Source: Brachynemurus nebulosus
Lineage: Eukaryota; Arthropoda; Insecta; Neuroptera; Myrmeleontidae
Assembly: GCA_035578155.1 (NCBI GenBank)
Contig: JAPWDM010000003.1
Location: forward strand, 65,464,142 to 65,528,141
Direction of reading: 5' to 3'
Length of the DNA: 64,000 nt
Every line of letters starts with the position of its first letter. Position 1 is the stretch's first letter. Under the pieces are notes generated by a model. It worked only from the letters and a program-made list of their open reading frames with translations. It was not told the origin of the DNA and did no database searches. Shown here piece by piece: positions 35,331 through 47,656 of the stretch. A program made the position numbers and the translations under genes.

Positions 35331-35905
35331 AGAGGTTCATGTATTAGAAATGTCAATCAAAATTTTATTTGTTTACCCATAAATTATCCATAGGTGACAC
35401 ACCTTAATTAGTATATTAACAAAGATAATAGAGACTGTCAATCATTCCTAATTGATAAATCGTGTAACCGACTTAATTGAGTGACACTAATCTGTAACAC
35501 CCTGTAACCAATTCACTTTTGTTTATTTAATACAACATTGCAACAGTCAAAACTAATACATAAGATTTGTTTCCGTCCAATTTTTTTTCAGCTCTATTCC
35601 AGGCGGCGCGCGTGTGTTAAATCTACTTTAAATAGCAAGAACCAACCCATTCCTCCCCGTGCACTTTCCACGTACATCCCTCCTGTATCACCCTACACCG
35701 TACATTTACTAGGAAAATATATGGATGACAGCTCATACAATGCCAGATTTATATTATGCGCGATGATACATGGACCAAGCAAGATTGCAACATCTTTGAA
35801 AAAGTTCAACATTTACGCGACGAAACGTAAATGTTACGTAGCCGTACCACCCGTACCCGGCCCTGGCTGTGCAGCAACACGACGGAAAATGAAATAAAAT
35901 CAGAC
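35331..35905. other. Stretch with a 119-codon open frame, not assigned
   Basis: The open frame 35538-35897 is the longest plus-strand frame in the window, and 35590-35720 is locally GC-richer. A polypyrimidine tract followed by CAG ends at 35591 and could be a splice acceptor. The predicted peptide is Pro- and basic-rich with no domain I recognise, and a minus-strand frame overlaps it. I do not call a gene. Confidence 0.2.
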
Positions 35906-36965
35906 GGGAAAAAAGTGGCGAAGAAATATGTACAGTGACGGAGCCATGTGTTGAGCACTTACCGGTATAAATGGAGTTTATTTTGATAAAAACTTGCGAG
36001 TTAAAATGGTAATTTTTCTTGAAGACATCTAGTAATAATATGTAGTTCATATTTTTTAAAAGATTTGCAACCACGTTCGTAACAAAATAATGTTGCAGAA
36101 AAGTAGTATTCAAACCAACGTTTAGTAATCGGAAAAAAAGGCGAAAATTGGTTGTAATTATTTTAATTTTTTGGCTTCGATAACCTAGAATTTGAATCAA
36201 TACACACTTCAAGAGCATTCGCGCCCTTCTTGGGGCGAAAAATTAGCAGAATTTAATTTAGCGAAAAGAATAAATTCGATTCAGTGCTTCCCTAGCCATG
36301 CATGAATTTTACCACACATGGAAATAGGGCGCAATTAACTAACAAATTAATTGGCTAAGGGCCAGACATGGAACAAACGTAACAACATGATAGAAAACTT
36401 GCGAAAGTGACGAAACTGATCTCTTGGAAGAATCTAAAACTGCGAAGAAATTTGAACAGTGATGGAGCCATGTGTTTGAACATTTACCGGTATAAATGAA
36501 GTTTATTTTGATAAAAACTTGCGAGTTAAAATGGTAATTGTTCTTGAAGACATCTAGTAATATGTAGTCTAGTCCATATTTTGTAAAAGATTGGAGCCAG
36601 GTTCGTAGCAAAATAATGTCCCAAAAAAATAATAAACTCAAATCAGCGTTTAGTAACCTGAAAAAAAGACGAAAATTACTTGCAATTATCCTAATTTTTT
36701 GGCGTCCATGACCCAGAATTTGAACTGGCACACATTTCAAGAGCTCTCGCACCCTTATGTGGGCGCCCTTTCAAAAGTTACCAGAATTTAATTTAGTGAA
36801 GGGAAGAAATTCCTTTCAACGCTTTCCTAACCATGAATGGATTTCACCATACATGAAAAATATAGGGCGCGATTAACTAACAAATTAATTGTCTAGGGTC
36901 CGGGCGTGGAGCAGCCGCAATTGCGAAACTAACGAAACTGATCTCTTACAAGAGTCTAAAACAAA
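35906..36965 (+). repeat. Diverged tandem repeat, about 524-bp unit, two copies
   Basis: GGAGCCATGTG recurs at 35940 and 36464. Long blocks such as TTGATAAAAACTTGCGAGTT, AGACATCTAGTAAT and ACTAACAAATTAATTG recur in order. A partial third start (GAAACTGATCTCTTAC) lies near 36937. Similar minus-strand frames at 35754-36218 and 36339-36752 arise because both copies share the sequence; they show no recognisable protein domain. Confidence 0.85.
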
Positions 36966-37659
36966 TTGGACTCCTTTAAAATACGTCTTTTCGAAAATTG
37001 AAATCCTGGCTGAGGTCACCAAATTAATTTTTGCCTAACGGCCCAAAAATTATAAACCAATCCAATTTGATTTTAAAGTTACAATTACTTGTTTTCGGCA
37101 CGAATACAAAATGTAAACGAAATCCCAACCCTCTCAAAATGTGCTTCAACCCATACACCAACAAAATCTTGCTGCGCCACTGAATGTTTCGTTGATGCGG
37201 GAACTTGTATTGTAAGTGAGTTTTGTGTTGAAAAAGCATAGATGATACAATAGTAATAATAAAAGATAGTGGTACACAATAGATTTAGAGAGGAATGAAT
37301 TTGCCAAATGTACAGAAAGTGTTTGCAAAGGATTTCTCTTATTCATTTCTGCGCTATCTTTCTATTTTTTGCATTTTTATTGTATACGCTAACTTGATGC
37401 CTAGATGGAAACTACCCTATTCGTGCTCTATACATTAATCACCCAACTATACACTTTGTTGTTAACTAATGCAACGCAATGCTGTGAAGGTGACTATGTC
37501 TGTCAGTCGATCATCAGTGTCTGCAATAATTAATTGTATACTTATACATTTATAATGGATAAATTTAATAGTAGTAACAAGTCATAGACGAAGAACGTGT
37601 AAAATTATCGTGAGAAGTCGAAAGGTTTTCATACTGTTCAAAAATTTCTTTCAGTTGTA
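36966..37659. other. Unassigned stretch
   Basis: Overlapping short minus-strand frames at 37024-37346 are incidental. No element boundary is seen. Confidence 0.4.
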
Positions 37660-38165
37660 GAAATTTCTGTGATAGTTCCTGGACTTCCACCATTTACATT
37701 TTCTAAAAATTGCTGTAAAAATGATCATATGGGCTTTCCGATTTTGATACCTTCTGAACAAAATTTTTTTTATGCAACAACCATTGCAGAATTAAAAGAA
37801 AGATCATGAGACAAAAATTTTGCTCCCGGTTCCCCCAAGGGGGAAGGTATGCTACGATTCTCACTTTGCTGCCAAAATTTATCAGTTCTGATAAGGTAGA
37901 CATAGGGGTTTTTGAAAAAAACAAACAAAAAATAAAAAAATTATCCCAAATCACATGACTTATGGAGAAAATAACTGAGACCTTTTGTTATACCTTTTGT
38001 CTAACTTTAACCGATATTCAGAAACAAGTTTCGAAGGAAATCGAAAGAAAAGAAAACTTTTCAATTTCTTCAAAAGATTAAAAATGACGATAGTTTCAGA
38101 ACCACAGAGTGAAAAGTATCAAAATTTTGCTCCTTTCAATGACCTGCATAAGGAATCATTTTATG
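37660..38165 (+). repeat. Dispersed family R37, copy 1
   Basis: Ordered words GGTATGCTACGATT, CAGTTCTGATAAGGTAGA, TTTTAAAGATTAAAAATG-like sequence and AGTTTCAGAACCAC recur in diverged form at 40300-40745 and 41905-42600 on the same strand. The family is unidentified. Confidence 0.55.
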
Positions 38166-38169
38166 CATG

Positions 38170-39194
38170 AACTCATTCCTCTAACCTCAGTAGATCTGGA
38201 AATATCCATTAATTTAGACGCTAAAAGTTCAGGTTCAGGATATATCCTTCTGGATTCTTGATTTTCTGCTCCTCTCCGCTATATAGCCTATATAGACATT
38301 TTTTGACTCCTAGCACCTCAAGACACACTCCAATAGCTCTGGAGATATCAATTAATCTAGACACTAAAAGTTCAGGTTCGGGATATTTCCCTCTGGATTC
38401 TTGATTTTCTGCTTCTCTCTGCCATATACCAGCCTATATAGACATTTTTTGACTCCTGATACCCCAAAACACAAACCATCCCATCAATCCAATCCAAAAT
38501 AATTTTGTCGCTCAATAGTCTCTTAAAAAAAAAAACTGTCCTGATAGAAATTTGACTTTAATTTCCGCAGTGACATTCAAAAAACTATTGATAGTCTACA
38601 AAAAAATCCAAATTCTTTTCTTTAGAGGTTCACAGAAAGAAATCTTATGAAAAAAAAAAAACAATTCACACAAAACCATGTCCCAAATATCGAATTATTT
38701 TAAGCTTGATTTCCTTCCTCTAACCCCAATAGATCTGGAAATATTCATTAATTTAGACGCTAAAAGTTCAGGATTGGTATATTTCCTTCTAGATTTTTGA
38801 TTTTTTGCTCCTCTCCGATGTATAGCCTACATAGACATTTTTTGACTCAGGATATCCCAAGACACAAAACTTCCCATCAAGCCAGCCCAAAGTAATGTTG
38901 TCGCCCTATAGTCTCTTACAATTTTAAAAAAAAACTATCTTGGTAGAAGTTTGACTTCAATTTTCGCATCCTTCCGAATTCTTGAATTTATGCTCCTCTG
39001 ATACCCCAAAAAACACAAACGTTCCCATCAAGCCAATCCAAAGTAATTTTGTCGCCTTACAGTCTCTTTTAATCAAAAAATTATTTTGACAGAAGTTTGA
39101 CTTCAATTTCCACAGTAACATTCAAAAACTATTAATAGTCTACAAAAAAAAAAAAATCCAATTTCTTTCCTTTCGAGGTTCACAGAAAGAAATC

Positions 39195-39238
<44 letters not shown>

Positions 39239-39480
39239 AATTTTTTAGACTTTTAACACTCCAAGATACAAACCTTCCCATCAAGCCAATCCAAAGTTAT
39301 TCTGTCGCTTAATAGTCTCTTTTAATTAAAAAACTGTCTCGATAAAAGTCTGACTTCAATTTCCGCAGTGACATTCAAAAAATTATTCATAGTCTATCAA
39401 AAAAAAAAAATCCAACTTCTTTCCTGTCGAGATTCACAGAAAGAAATCCTATGAAAAAAAACAATTCACACAAAACCAAT
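38170..39480 (+). repeat. Complex tandem array with poly-A blocks
   Basis: Recurring segments include GACGCTAAAAGTTCAGG, TATAGACATTTTTTGACTC, a TTGTCGC...TAGTCTCTTA block at 38503, 38898, 39049 and 39303, and GGTTCACAGAAAGAAATC followed by poly-A then ACAATTCACACAAAACCA. Unit length is about 395 bp, with a shorter internal duplication of about 146 bp. The poly-A at 39198-39237 is about 40 long. Confidence 0.85.
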
Positions 39481-40299
39481 TCCTTTATACCTTTGTGATA
39501 ATCCTCATCGGATTTACTACCTCCTATTCTTCCTCCTCTAACTTCTTACTGAATTGTTCTGATTACATCAACTTGAAAACATTTGACTGGAACGAACGAA
39601 AACCACCACCAATACAAGTATATTTATTTATTTATTTATGTGCACAAACTGTCATTGTTCACTAGCTGTAGTGCACCAAGTACACTTCTATGTGATCTTT
39701 GTTTCCCGTTCCGTTCCCTCTCTGCTATCCCCTCATCGTGCCCCGGCGCTCCTACGAACCGTACGACAAAGACTATGAAATCTGTTTGTTACATTTACAA
39801 ATTAAAGTGCATTTTAAATGTGATGTAAAGAGTAAGTACAGCAGTGAGCACTAACCAACAAGTCAGTGAGAGTCGCGTACGAGAAATTACAAAATGAGAA
39901 CGATGACTTTCGCGCTCATTAAATAATTCTTAGAATGATGAATGTCGTCAGCCAGCAATGGTTGAAGCAATGAGAAAGAAACGAAAATGCAACTTTGATG
40001 TGATGCACTATAATGGAATTTACAATAAATTGCAATTATAAAAAGAATCAAACTACATCAAGCATCAGGCAAAAAGTACTTTGTATATTTTAGATTTAAT
40101 TCCGTTCTTTTTCTATGTCAAAGACTTAAAGTTATATTTAGGAAAAGAAGTAAAAACAAGCTGGCAATACAACGCAGTGCAGTTGTATTAAGACTTTCCT
40201 GTCCCAAGTCAGTTACAAGCCAAAAAAAACTTTAAAGAAAAATATCATTCCACTCAAAGATTACAAAAAATTAAAATTTAAAGAAAGTTGTCGGAAACA
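39481..40299. other. Unassigned stretch
   Basis: 39690-39770 is GC-richer with no recognised signal. The open frame at 39583-39828 is not convincing. Confidence 0.4.
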
Positions 40300-40745
40300 A
40301 AATTGCTGCAAATAGAAATTTCTACAAAGTACATTTTATAAAAATTTTCCGAGATTCGTCTATGGATGACCCCCATAGACGAAGGTCCATATTTCACCCC
40401 CGCTCATTGTGATGGGATTCTGAAAAAAAATCAACTGCCGATTGAGAAAGTATGCTATGACTCCTATTTTACTATAAAATTTCAAAAATATTTTCAGTGT
40501 TGATTAGAAAGATAAAGGTCTTTCGACACAAAAAGGCAAAAATCTTCTGAATAACGTGATCTATGAAAAAAATTTCCCCTTAAAATTGTGGACTTTTTTT
40601 TATACCTTTTGTCTAGGTTTCACTGATTTTTCTGATTTTTGAAATTTCTGATTTTTCCAAAATTTTAAAAATGGATATAAGTCTAGGTCCGGAACACTTC
40701 TCTACGGAAGTGATACCATCCAAAATCTGGGACTGAAAACAAAAT
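40300..40745 (+). repeat. Dispersed family R37, copy 2
   Basis: A diverged copy of 37660-38165, sharing AGTATGCTATGACTC, TTAGAAAGATAAAGG and AAAATGGATATAAGTC-like words in the same order. Confidence 0.45.
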
Positions 40746-41904
40746 AAACACTTTTTTAATAAGTGAATCCAAGTTTTCTACATCTCGTAATAAATTTGCT
40801 GTCGAATTAAATACGCCAATGATACATAACGCACATGTGAGAAAATACTCAGACTAATTAAACAAACTTGATATTTCAAATATTTGTTACTTCAGTATTT
40901 GGGTTACGATAGCGACAAGCTATATAAGGATGTGTATATATGTATAACAGAATACAGAGAGGTTAAAAAATCAAGTATCAAAGCTTGCGAATTCGACAAA
41001 ATGCGATCGAAATCTCGGTCGATCTTGCTCCCCGTAAACAAGCGTCGAGATTACCAACCATAGCCTTCTATCCTAGTTTACTTACAAATCGATGCAAAAA
41101 TATATTTAAACTCCCAAAAAATACTTTAATTCCAGAACATTCGATATCTTTGACCCTGGCACAACTGTATTTTCAAGCACATATTTGTTAACACACATGA
41201 GATAATAGTATTTTAAATATGTACATCATTAGAGCTTGTCTAGAAAATGTAAGCAAACACATGTAGGTAGATAGGCTAGGACTCTACCGACCGGCCCGTG
41301 CCAGGCCGGGGAGGTGGGACGTGAGACGTGGGATATTGCTTGAAACAAAATAATCCGTCGCAAAATACTTACTAACTTCGTTCGAATCCCAACAACAATG
41401 TACATTTTATTCTCTTGTCATTAAACAACAAATTTAACATAAAACATACTTTTTCACAGACGACTAAATCACAACCGTACCCCCACCCCCGGCCATCCCC
41501 ACCCTTCTGTACGTACGCCCATCTTATCATCATTATAGTGTCTGTTTTGTTCCAGTCAGTTTGTCATGCCATCATGTTAGTCTGTCGATGTGTGTATGTG
41601 TGTATACCTTTGTCAAGTGGTGCCCTCTTTAAGTTTAGATTTTACTTACATAACAAACAAACACTTGGAAACAAAACATTATCGTCTACTTTTATCATAA
41701 CATTTTGATGTCCTCTTCAAGTTTTCGAAACATTTCGGGGGAAAATTAAATAATCGTTTCTCGAAATGAAATAGTAATTATGATAACGAAAAGTTTTCAG
41801 AATACTTTCAATGGGTCGTTATGAAAAATATTTTGTCAATTGTCTTAATTGTCTGTAAAGTTTCAAAATTTCGTCTGTACAATGGAAAATTGCTTAGAAG
41901 AGAA
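40746..41904. other. Unassigned stretch
   Basis: Contains a short GC-rich segment at 41285-41335 (ACCGACCGGCCCGTGCCAGG) and a C-rich tract at 41478-41510. Neither forms a recognisable gene or element. Confidence 0.4.
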
Positions 41905-42600
41905 TAGAGGAGAGGTTTCTGCAAATTGATAATTTTACAAATTGTATTTTATAAAATTCTTGGAAATTTAATACCAGATCCTCCCAGGGGAAAAGTTGAT
42001 ATTTCAAGTCATGCCATTTTGAAAAAATCGATTGCCGATTGGAAGTATGCTACAACTTTTACCCTGGTGCAAAAATTTAAAAATTTTTCAGTTCCGATAA
42101 GGAAGATAACGTCGAGGATAGTGCAAATACGCGTAACTAGCATTGGATAATTCCATGTATCTGACAAATGTAGCCAATTTAAAAATTCGCAGGCAATGAA
42201 CGCAGGAACCTGATTAGCAGCTACCTCTTTGATAAATACTTTGTTCGACTAACGGAGAGCAAGGAACCGCCCAATAACAATACCGCAGATCTACTGCCGG
42301 CAAGTGGCGATCCCGCGTATGTGGTTAGGTCTAATCTAGATACGCACTCTTTACCTATGGTATATACGCGGATTTGCACTATCCCCGACGATAAGGCTTT
42401 CAAAATTCTTCTATCACGTGATTCATGGAAACATCGGTTTTCATAAATAAGGTCCGAAGAAAATCGAAAACACAAACAATTTTTCGATTTTTCCAAAAAG
42501 TTAAAAATGGTAATTACTCCAGAACCGCTGATCAAAATGTATCAAAAATTTGCTCCTTTTAAGTCCAGATCCGAAGAATTTCAACCCAGATTTTTGGTTT
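41905..42600 (+). repeat. Dispersed family R37, copy 3, interrupted by a TIR element
   Basis: It shares GGAAGTATGCTACAAC, CAGTTCCGATAAGGAAGA, AAGTTAAAAATGGTAATT and TTTGCTCCTTT with copies 1 and 2. The small TIR element at 42110-42390 interrupts it. Confidence 0.55.
42110..42390. mobile_element. Small TIR element (281 bp)
   Basis: The ends CGTCGAGGATAGTGCAAATA and CGTCGGGGATAGTGCAAATC (right, reverse complement) form a TIR of about 27 bp with few mismatches. ATAA occurs on both outer sides, a possible 4-bp duplication. Its position inside a recognisable repeat copy supports it being an insertion. It is non-coding. Confidence 0.75.
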
Positions 42601-43663
42601 ACTCTCACTTCTTTGCCATAAATTATAGTCTATGTGGCAGGGAAAGTAAAAGGATTGTTTCATCGAAAGGTTAAAAAGGACCAGTCCAACTTTTGTTACT
42701 ATGCTTGATATAACCCATTTCGTACCGCATCCTTCTCTGCTCTAAATAACGTAAGATCGATACCAACAGACCTTGATATGTATAATATAGCTTGCCGGTA
42801 ATGGATTCCACGTACTCCAAACGTACATAATTAAATTCCAGTACACAGCAACAGAAAACGAAATTGAAAGGGTGAGAATTCCTCGATGGAAATATTAATA
42901 ACTTTGACCTACTTTAAACATATTCACGTTTATTATTCCTAAAAATTCCTCTGGGAAACTATACATAACCCACCAAAATGAGTTCGAAACAAAACACTGA
43001 AAAAAATTATTTTTATGTCCGAAACAGCGAAACAACTAACTAAAATTAAATAATAACATTAAATTAAAAAAGTCGAAATATCCGTAGGCAGTTTTCAAAG
43101 TAATTTTATTAACGTAGAAAAAAATTTTTTGCAACTCTTTCAAAACACAAAACGGGTTACAACTACAAAGCATTTCTTCTTGTTTTACATAATTCAAAAC
43201 AAACTTGAATTAAGATTAAATTTCAGATTATAATACACAGAAAACACAAACACAATATGAAATTTCCCAACTTTGTTGTGAGGAAAAACGAAACATTAAG
43301 ACGAAAACGGAACGCCACACCGGGCGAAAAACGAAAAAAATATAGGAGAATTCTAACAAGCAAGAGAAAAGCGAGTAACGAACGACGAAGCAATCTATTT
43401 TTAAACAAAATTTATTCAAATTTTCTCCTGTTATGTGTGGTTGTGTGGCATCCTTCTTGCTCCGGAGGTACCAAGCCACGGCACTGTTTCAGCGTTTAGC
43501 GTTACAATCGCTTCAAGGTGAATTGCATTTTTGATATCTCCGTGCACAATCTCTGGTTACCTACCGATGGTTCCTCTCCATATTACTACGTAGGTACGAT
43601 GTGTTTTTATATTTTTTTCCGCCTTATAGTACGCGGAGTAAGCAAAAATGAGGAAAAGGTAAA
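42601..43663. other. Unassigned stretch
   Basis: The interval 43257-43499 has overlapping frames on both strands and slightly higher GC. No domain or element boundary is recognised. Confidence 0.4.
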
Positions 43664-44957
43664 ATATTAAGTGGTATGCATAAGGATGAGCATGTTGTGA
43701 GACTTTGCTCAAGTAAACATACATGTACACATGTTGTTATATATACATATTGCATGTATCCGAGATGTGTATATATGTATGTACATACCAATCATGGACG
43801 AAGGAAAGGTGTATAATATTGTAAAGGAAGGAGCATTTCCCAAAATACTGATCAACATATTATGAATGTTAACGTGCTTATTAGGAATGACGTCTTTTTG
43901 TAAATAAACAATAACGGTTTTAATATAATTGAAACATTGTCATTGCTTTTAAAACAATATATTTAGTATATTTTTATTATAATTGTGATTTCTATATAAA
44001 AACATAAACAATTAATTAATTATTTTCAATATCTGTTTTATTCGATTCAATAATCCACTCCTTAAAAATGCTGTTCGACTATTTTAGCAGTTAATTTTTC
44101 GAATTCTTAATTGTCTACTAAATCATTATATATTTTAACGCTGCTTAAAGAATATCATAAATTACCATAAACTGAAAACAAAAATTGCTCAAATTAATTG
44201 ATTCTTTACAATTTATAACTATTTTTGTAAAACGATTACGTTTTGATTTATAGTATTGCACTACTAATAAAACATATCTTCTTGATAAGGGTAGACACAA
44301 ACATAAATACTATACAGTTATTAAATTGTTATTTTATTAATAAATAAATAAATACAAACAAAATACATAACCTTGAAGTTAAATTTTTATATGTCCATTA
44401 ATTTTACATAAAAGACGCTACTGAAATGATGTGTCAATTTAACCTATATTTTAATTTTTACATAATTTTTATTTTTGCAATATTTTTAAAATTTTTGTCG
44501 TTATTATAATAAAAAACGAATTCTTTATTTACGTAGAGTAATTCCTTTTTCGGTATTCTCTTTACTTTGCAATTTTGAAAAATAAATCCTTTTTCAGAAT
44601 TTTCTTTACTTTGAAAAATAAACAAATGTTCACTACAAATGGTTGTATTTGTTGATAAATACAATATTTACTTACCCAAATATTATATTTATGGAGTATT
44701 ACGTTTATTAATATTGTTTTAAACTTAATTTTTTGTAGGACTCAATCGTGGTTGTGTGCCTATTTACTCTTCTGTTTCTTATTTTTGTGGCACATTCAAA
44801 GGAATCTACGTATTCATTCTAACATATCATATTATATCTGGTCTTTCTCTTAAGAAATAGTCTCCATCCATACTCTTCTATATCGATGATACCAACATAT
44901 TTATATTTACTTGAGCAAAGTCTCACAATGCTCAACCTTATGCACACCACTTAATAT
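43664..44957. mobile_element. TIR element (about 1.3 kb)
   Basis: The inverted repeat 43664-43717 against 44906-44957 begins ATATTAAGTGGTATGCATAA and has a few differences. The interior is very AT-rich (44000-44700) without a long frame. No target-site duplication is clear. Confidence 0.65.
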
Positions 44958-45360
44958 CTTCTCTCTTTGTTCCCACATGTCGCACGCGTGTGTGTATAGG
45001 GGTCTTGCTGTTTCTTTTCTTCTCTGTCATGATATCATTGGCAATAAAATAAGCTGTCGAATGAAAGAAAAAAAAAGCTGGCGGTTCCGTTTGTACGTAG
45101 CACTACACTAACGGTGGTTGTTGTATAGAGGAGCAATAGAAACCATTATCTAATTTGCATTTCGTATTACATTACGATATGCCTGTGTTGTGTGTACGAC
45201 GGTATGACGGCATAGTATCTAGAGTAGGCCACCAATCGTAAACATGCACGGGTGTTTGGAAAGTCTCCTATCACCACCAGATGGTACTGCGCGGGTCACA
45301 TTAAAACTGTGACGGAATCCGAGTTGCAATCGGTGTCAACTTTAACCCGCAACCGTCTAC
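44958..45360. other. Unassigned stretch
   Basis: Moderate GC, with a short internal inverted match (CGCGGGT...AACCCGC at about 45290-45348). Nothing else recognised. Confidence 0.4.
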
Positions 45361-46305
45361 TAGACTCATCAGTAGTTATAAAGATATACAGACCACTGAG
45401 ATTGTCCAGACTTGGTTGATTATTTCGAATTTGCTACACTATTGCAGTTTGTAAAAATAAAATTTTAGATACGATGAAAACGGAAACTGGAATAGCTTTA
45501 AACACCTTAAATCACTGTTTTCCAAACTTTTTTCATCACGGAATACTTTTTAAATTCGTTAATTCACAAATATTTTACTTTGCAAAATACCACTTTTATT
45601 TTGAAACTGTGACATTATTGTTTCAAAATAAAAGTGGTATTTTGCAAAGTAAAATATTTGTTTATTATTTACAAATATGGAATACCATAAAGTAACGCTC
45701 AAATCTATTAATATTCGTTAATTCACTTCAGGAAAAGATTAGCGAGCAAAGAAAAAAACAACAATCCTGTTAGTAACTTTTGATCTAGTTTCCGAACCTC
45801 GTAACCTTGCGGCATAAATGGTCTACTAATCCCCACCAAAAAATATTGACGAGCAAAAAAAAAAAACATTAAAAACAGAAGACAAACAAAAAACTGTTCA
45901 CGAGACTAAAACACTAGACTCATCAGTACTTATAATGACATACAGACCACTGAGATTGTCCAGGCTTGGTTGATTATTTCAAATTTGCTACACTATTGCA
46001 GTTTGTAAAAATAAAATTTTAGATACGATGAAAACGGAAACTGGAATAACTTTAAACACCTTAAATCACTGTTTTCCAAACTTTTTCCATTACGGAATAC
46101 TTTTTAAATTCGTTAATTCACTTCAGGAAAAGATTAGCGAGCAAAGAAAAAAACAACAATCCTGTTAGTAACTTTTGATCTAGTTTCCGAACCTCGTAAC
46201 CTTGCGGCATAAATGGTCTACTAATCCCCACCAAAAAATACTGACAAGCCAAAAAGAAAAAAAAAACAATAAAAACTATTCACGAGACTGAAACCACACC
46301 CTATT
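45361..46305 (+). repeat. Tandem duplication, copies 45361-45914 and 45915-46305
   Basis: Both copies begin TAGACTCATCAGTA and run in parallel through GATACGATGAAAACGGAAAC, TTCCAAACTTTTT and GTTTCCGAACCTCGTAACC to CACGAGACT. They differ by scattered substitutions and by the 145-bp insertion plus TSD present only in the first copy. Both include the left end of a hAT-like element. Confidence 0.95.
45568..45712 (+). mobile_element. Hairpin-plus-tail insertion, copy 3 (145 bp, 14-bp TSD)
   Basis: It is flanked by a perfect 14-bp duplication ATTCGTTAATTCAC (45554-45567 and 45713-45726). The paralogous copy has a single uninterrupted ATTCGTTAATTCAC at 46108-46121, an empty site. The insert is an arm AAATATTTTACTTTGCAAAA, a loop of about 12 bases, the mirrored arm, then the tail TACCATAAAGTAACGCTCAA. 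This fixes the element boundaries exactly. Confidence 0.95.
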
Positions 46306-46383
46306 ATTCATTGGTCCACTTTATATAAAATTTTTCGCAAGATACTTGACGGTGACTCACGGAATACACTTTGGGAACCACTC
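46067..46383. mobile_element. Degenerate hAT-like element
   Basis: The left end CACTGTTTTCCAAAC and right end GAGTGGTTCCCAAAG (reverse complement) resemble CAGTGGTTCCCAAA-type hAT termini. The flanks CCTTAAAT (46059-46066) and CCTCAAAT (46384-46391) match at seven of eight positions. Its left part is included in the tandem duplication. Confidence 0.65.
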
Positions 46384-46391
46384 CCTCAAAT

Positions 46392-47656
46392 ACTGATATT
46401 ATTTTAAACATCAAATTTCATATCGTGTTCACTATAAAATATTGGAAAACCGGTCAAAGAGTGGAATATACCAAAAAATTCTAGAATATTCTATTCGAAA
46501 ACTAGCAAAGATATGGAAAAATCAACTTAGTACACTTACCCACTCATCTTTTGAAACTCAACTTACACTATAAAACTACTTATAGGCCGAGTGAAGCATC
46601 CGTTTCGCTATGGCCACTTACTAATCACTAATATAAAAATAACACTAACAAAGAGAGATTCCTTGTCAGCAAGTTCAGAACCAACCTGTATAATTTCCGT
46701 AATTGCTTCGACTTCTGTAACCACGAAAAATTCACTATTATTGAATAGTCATAGCCATACATAAAACGAACGAGCAGCACACTGGCAACTCTATAACGAG
46801 ATGTACCTACTTTACTTGTGAAGTTGGAAGTTACAAAGGCATGTAATGTAATTCGATAAGGTCGACCGACTCTTTGCTGTCGTTGCTGGTACTTTAAAAA
46901 TGTAATATAAACTCTGATCTTGTACCGGAATTTTTCAAGATGACGGCCGGGGATATGGGAGGGTATGTGATCCCCAACCCGGAAAAAAAATGTACATACA
47001 CAACAAGAACTAAGTGAGTCGTTTAAAAGTACTAAGGAATAGCAGAGCAGAAAAAAATATTTTCTTTGTATCAATTATTCAAATTTGAAACGTTTGTATT
47101 TTCTTTTTTCTTGCTGTATGTGTGCGTTCCGTTTTTATTGTGACTCTTTTCCTGCTCTTTTTACCCGGATCAGTTAATCTGTTTGTTATTCAATATATAA
47201 TTCTATCAATTTAAAAATTCGTCAAGTACGTGTTGAATGCGTTTTAAATCAGGGTTTCTGAATAGCTACAGTTTTTTTCACAGCTTTCGGAATAAAATAT
47301 TTAAGTATATTTTTTATTGTTTATCGTAAAAATAGGTAAATATTAGTATAGTTTCTGAAGGATTCTAAGTTAGGTGGCTCTGCCCAGTTAAACAGACCGG
47401 TTAAATAGCTCCTTTCAGTTAAAAAAAAATCGATTAAACAGCCCTCTGTTTTGTTGAACAGACCAGTTCAGTTGGGCTGGATGGCACTACCATGCCTTTC
47501 CTACATACGGTTCTAGGCTATGAATCCCCCCAAAACCTCTACTGTATATTATATTATTTACCAGTTTGAGAATCTGAAACTGAAAGTCGAAGTCTTTAAC
47601 GGATCGTTCCTAATAGGAACCAAAACATACTGCCATGCACCTCACCGATTTCGGCC
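46392..47656. other. Unassigned stretch
   Basis: A minus-strand frame of 148 codons (46628-47074) has no recognisable domain. On the plus strand, ATGACGGCC at 46940 opens a short frame that meets a GTATGT splice-donor-like site about 24 bases on; see findings. An imperfect inverted GCCCAGTTAAACAGACC repeat lies at 47390-47485. Confidence 0.35.

Noticed and set aside
35538..35897. 119-codon plus-strand frame after a possible splice acceptor, and the overlapping 154-codon minus-strand frame
   Set aside because: No recognisable domain; the minus-strand frame belongs to the 524-bp tandem repeat and has a parallel in the next unit, so both are likely chance frames.
46628..47074. 148-codon minus-strand frame
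   Set aside because: Hydrophobic and basic low-complexity peptide with no domain, no good start context and no neighbouring exon.
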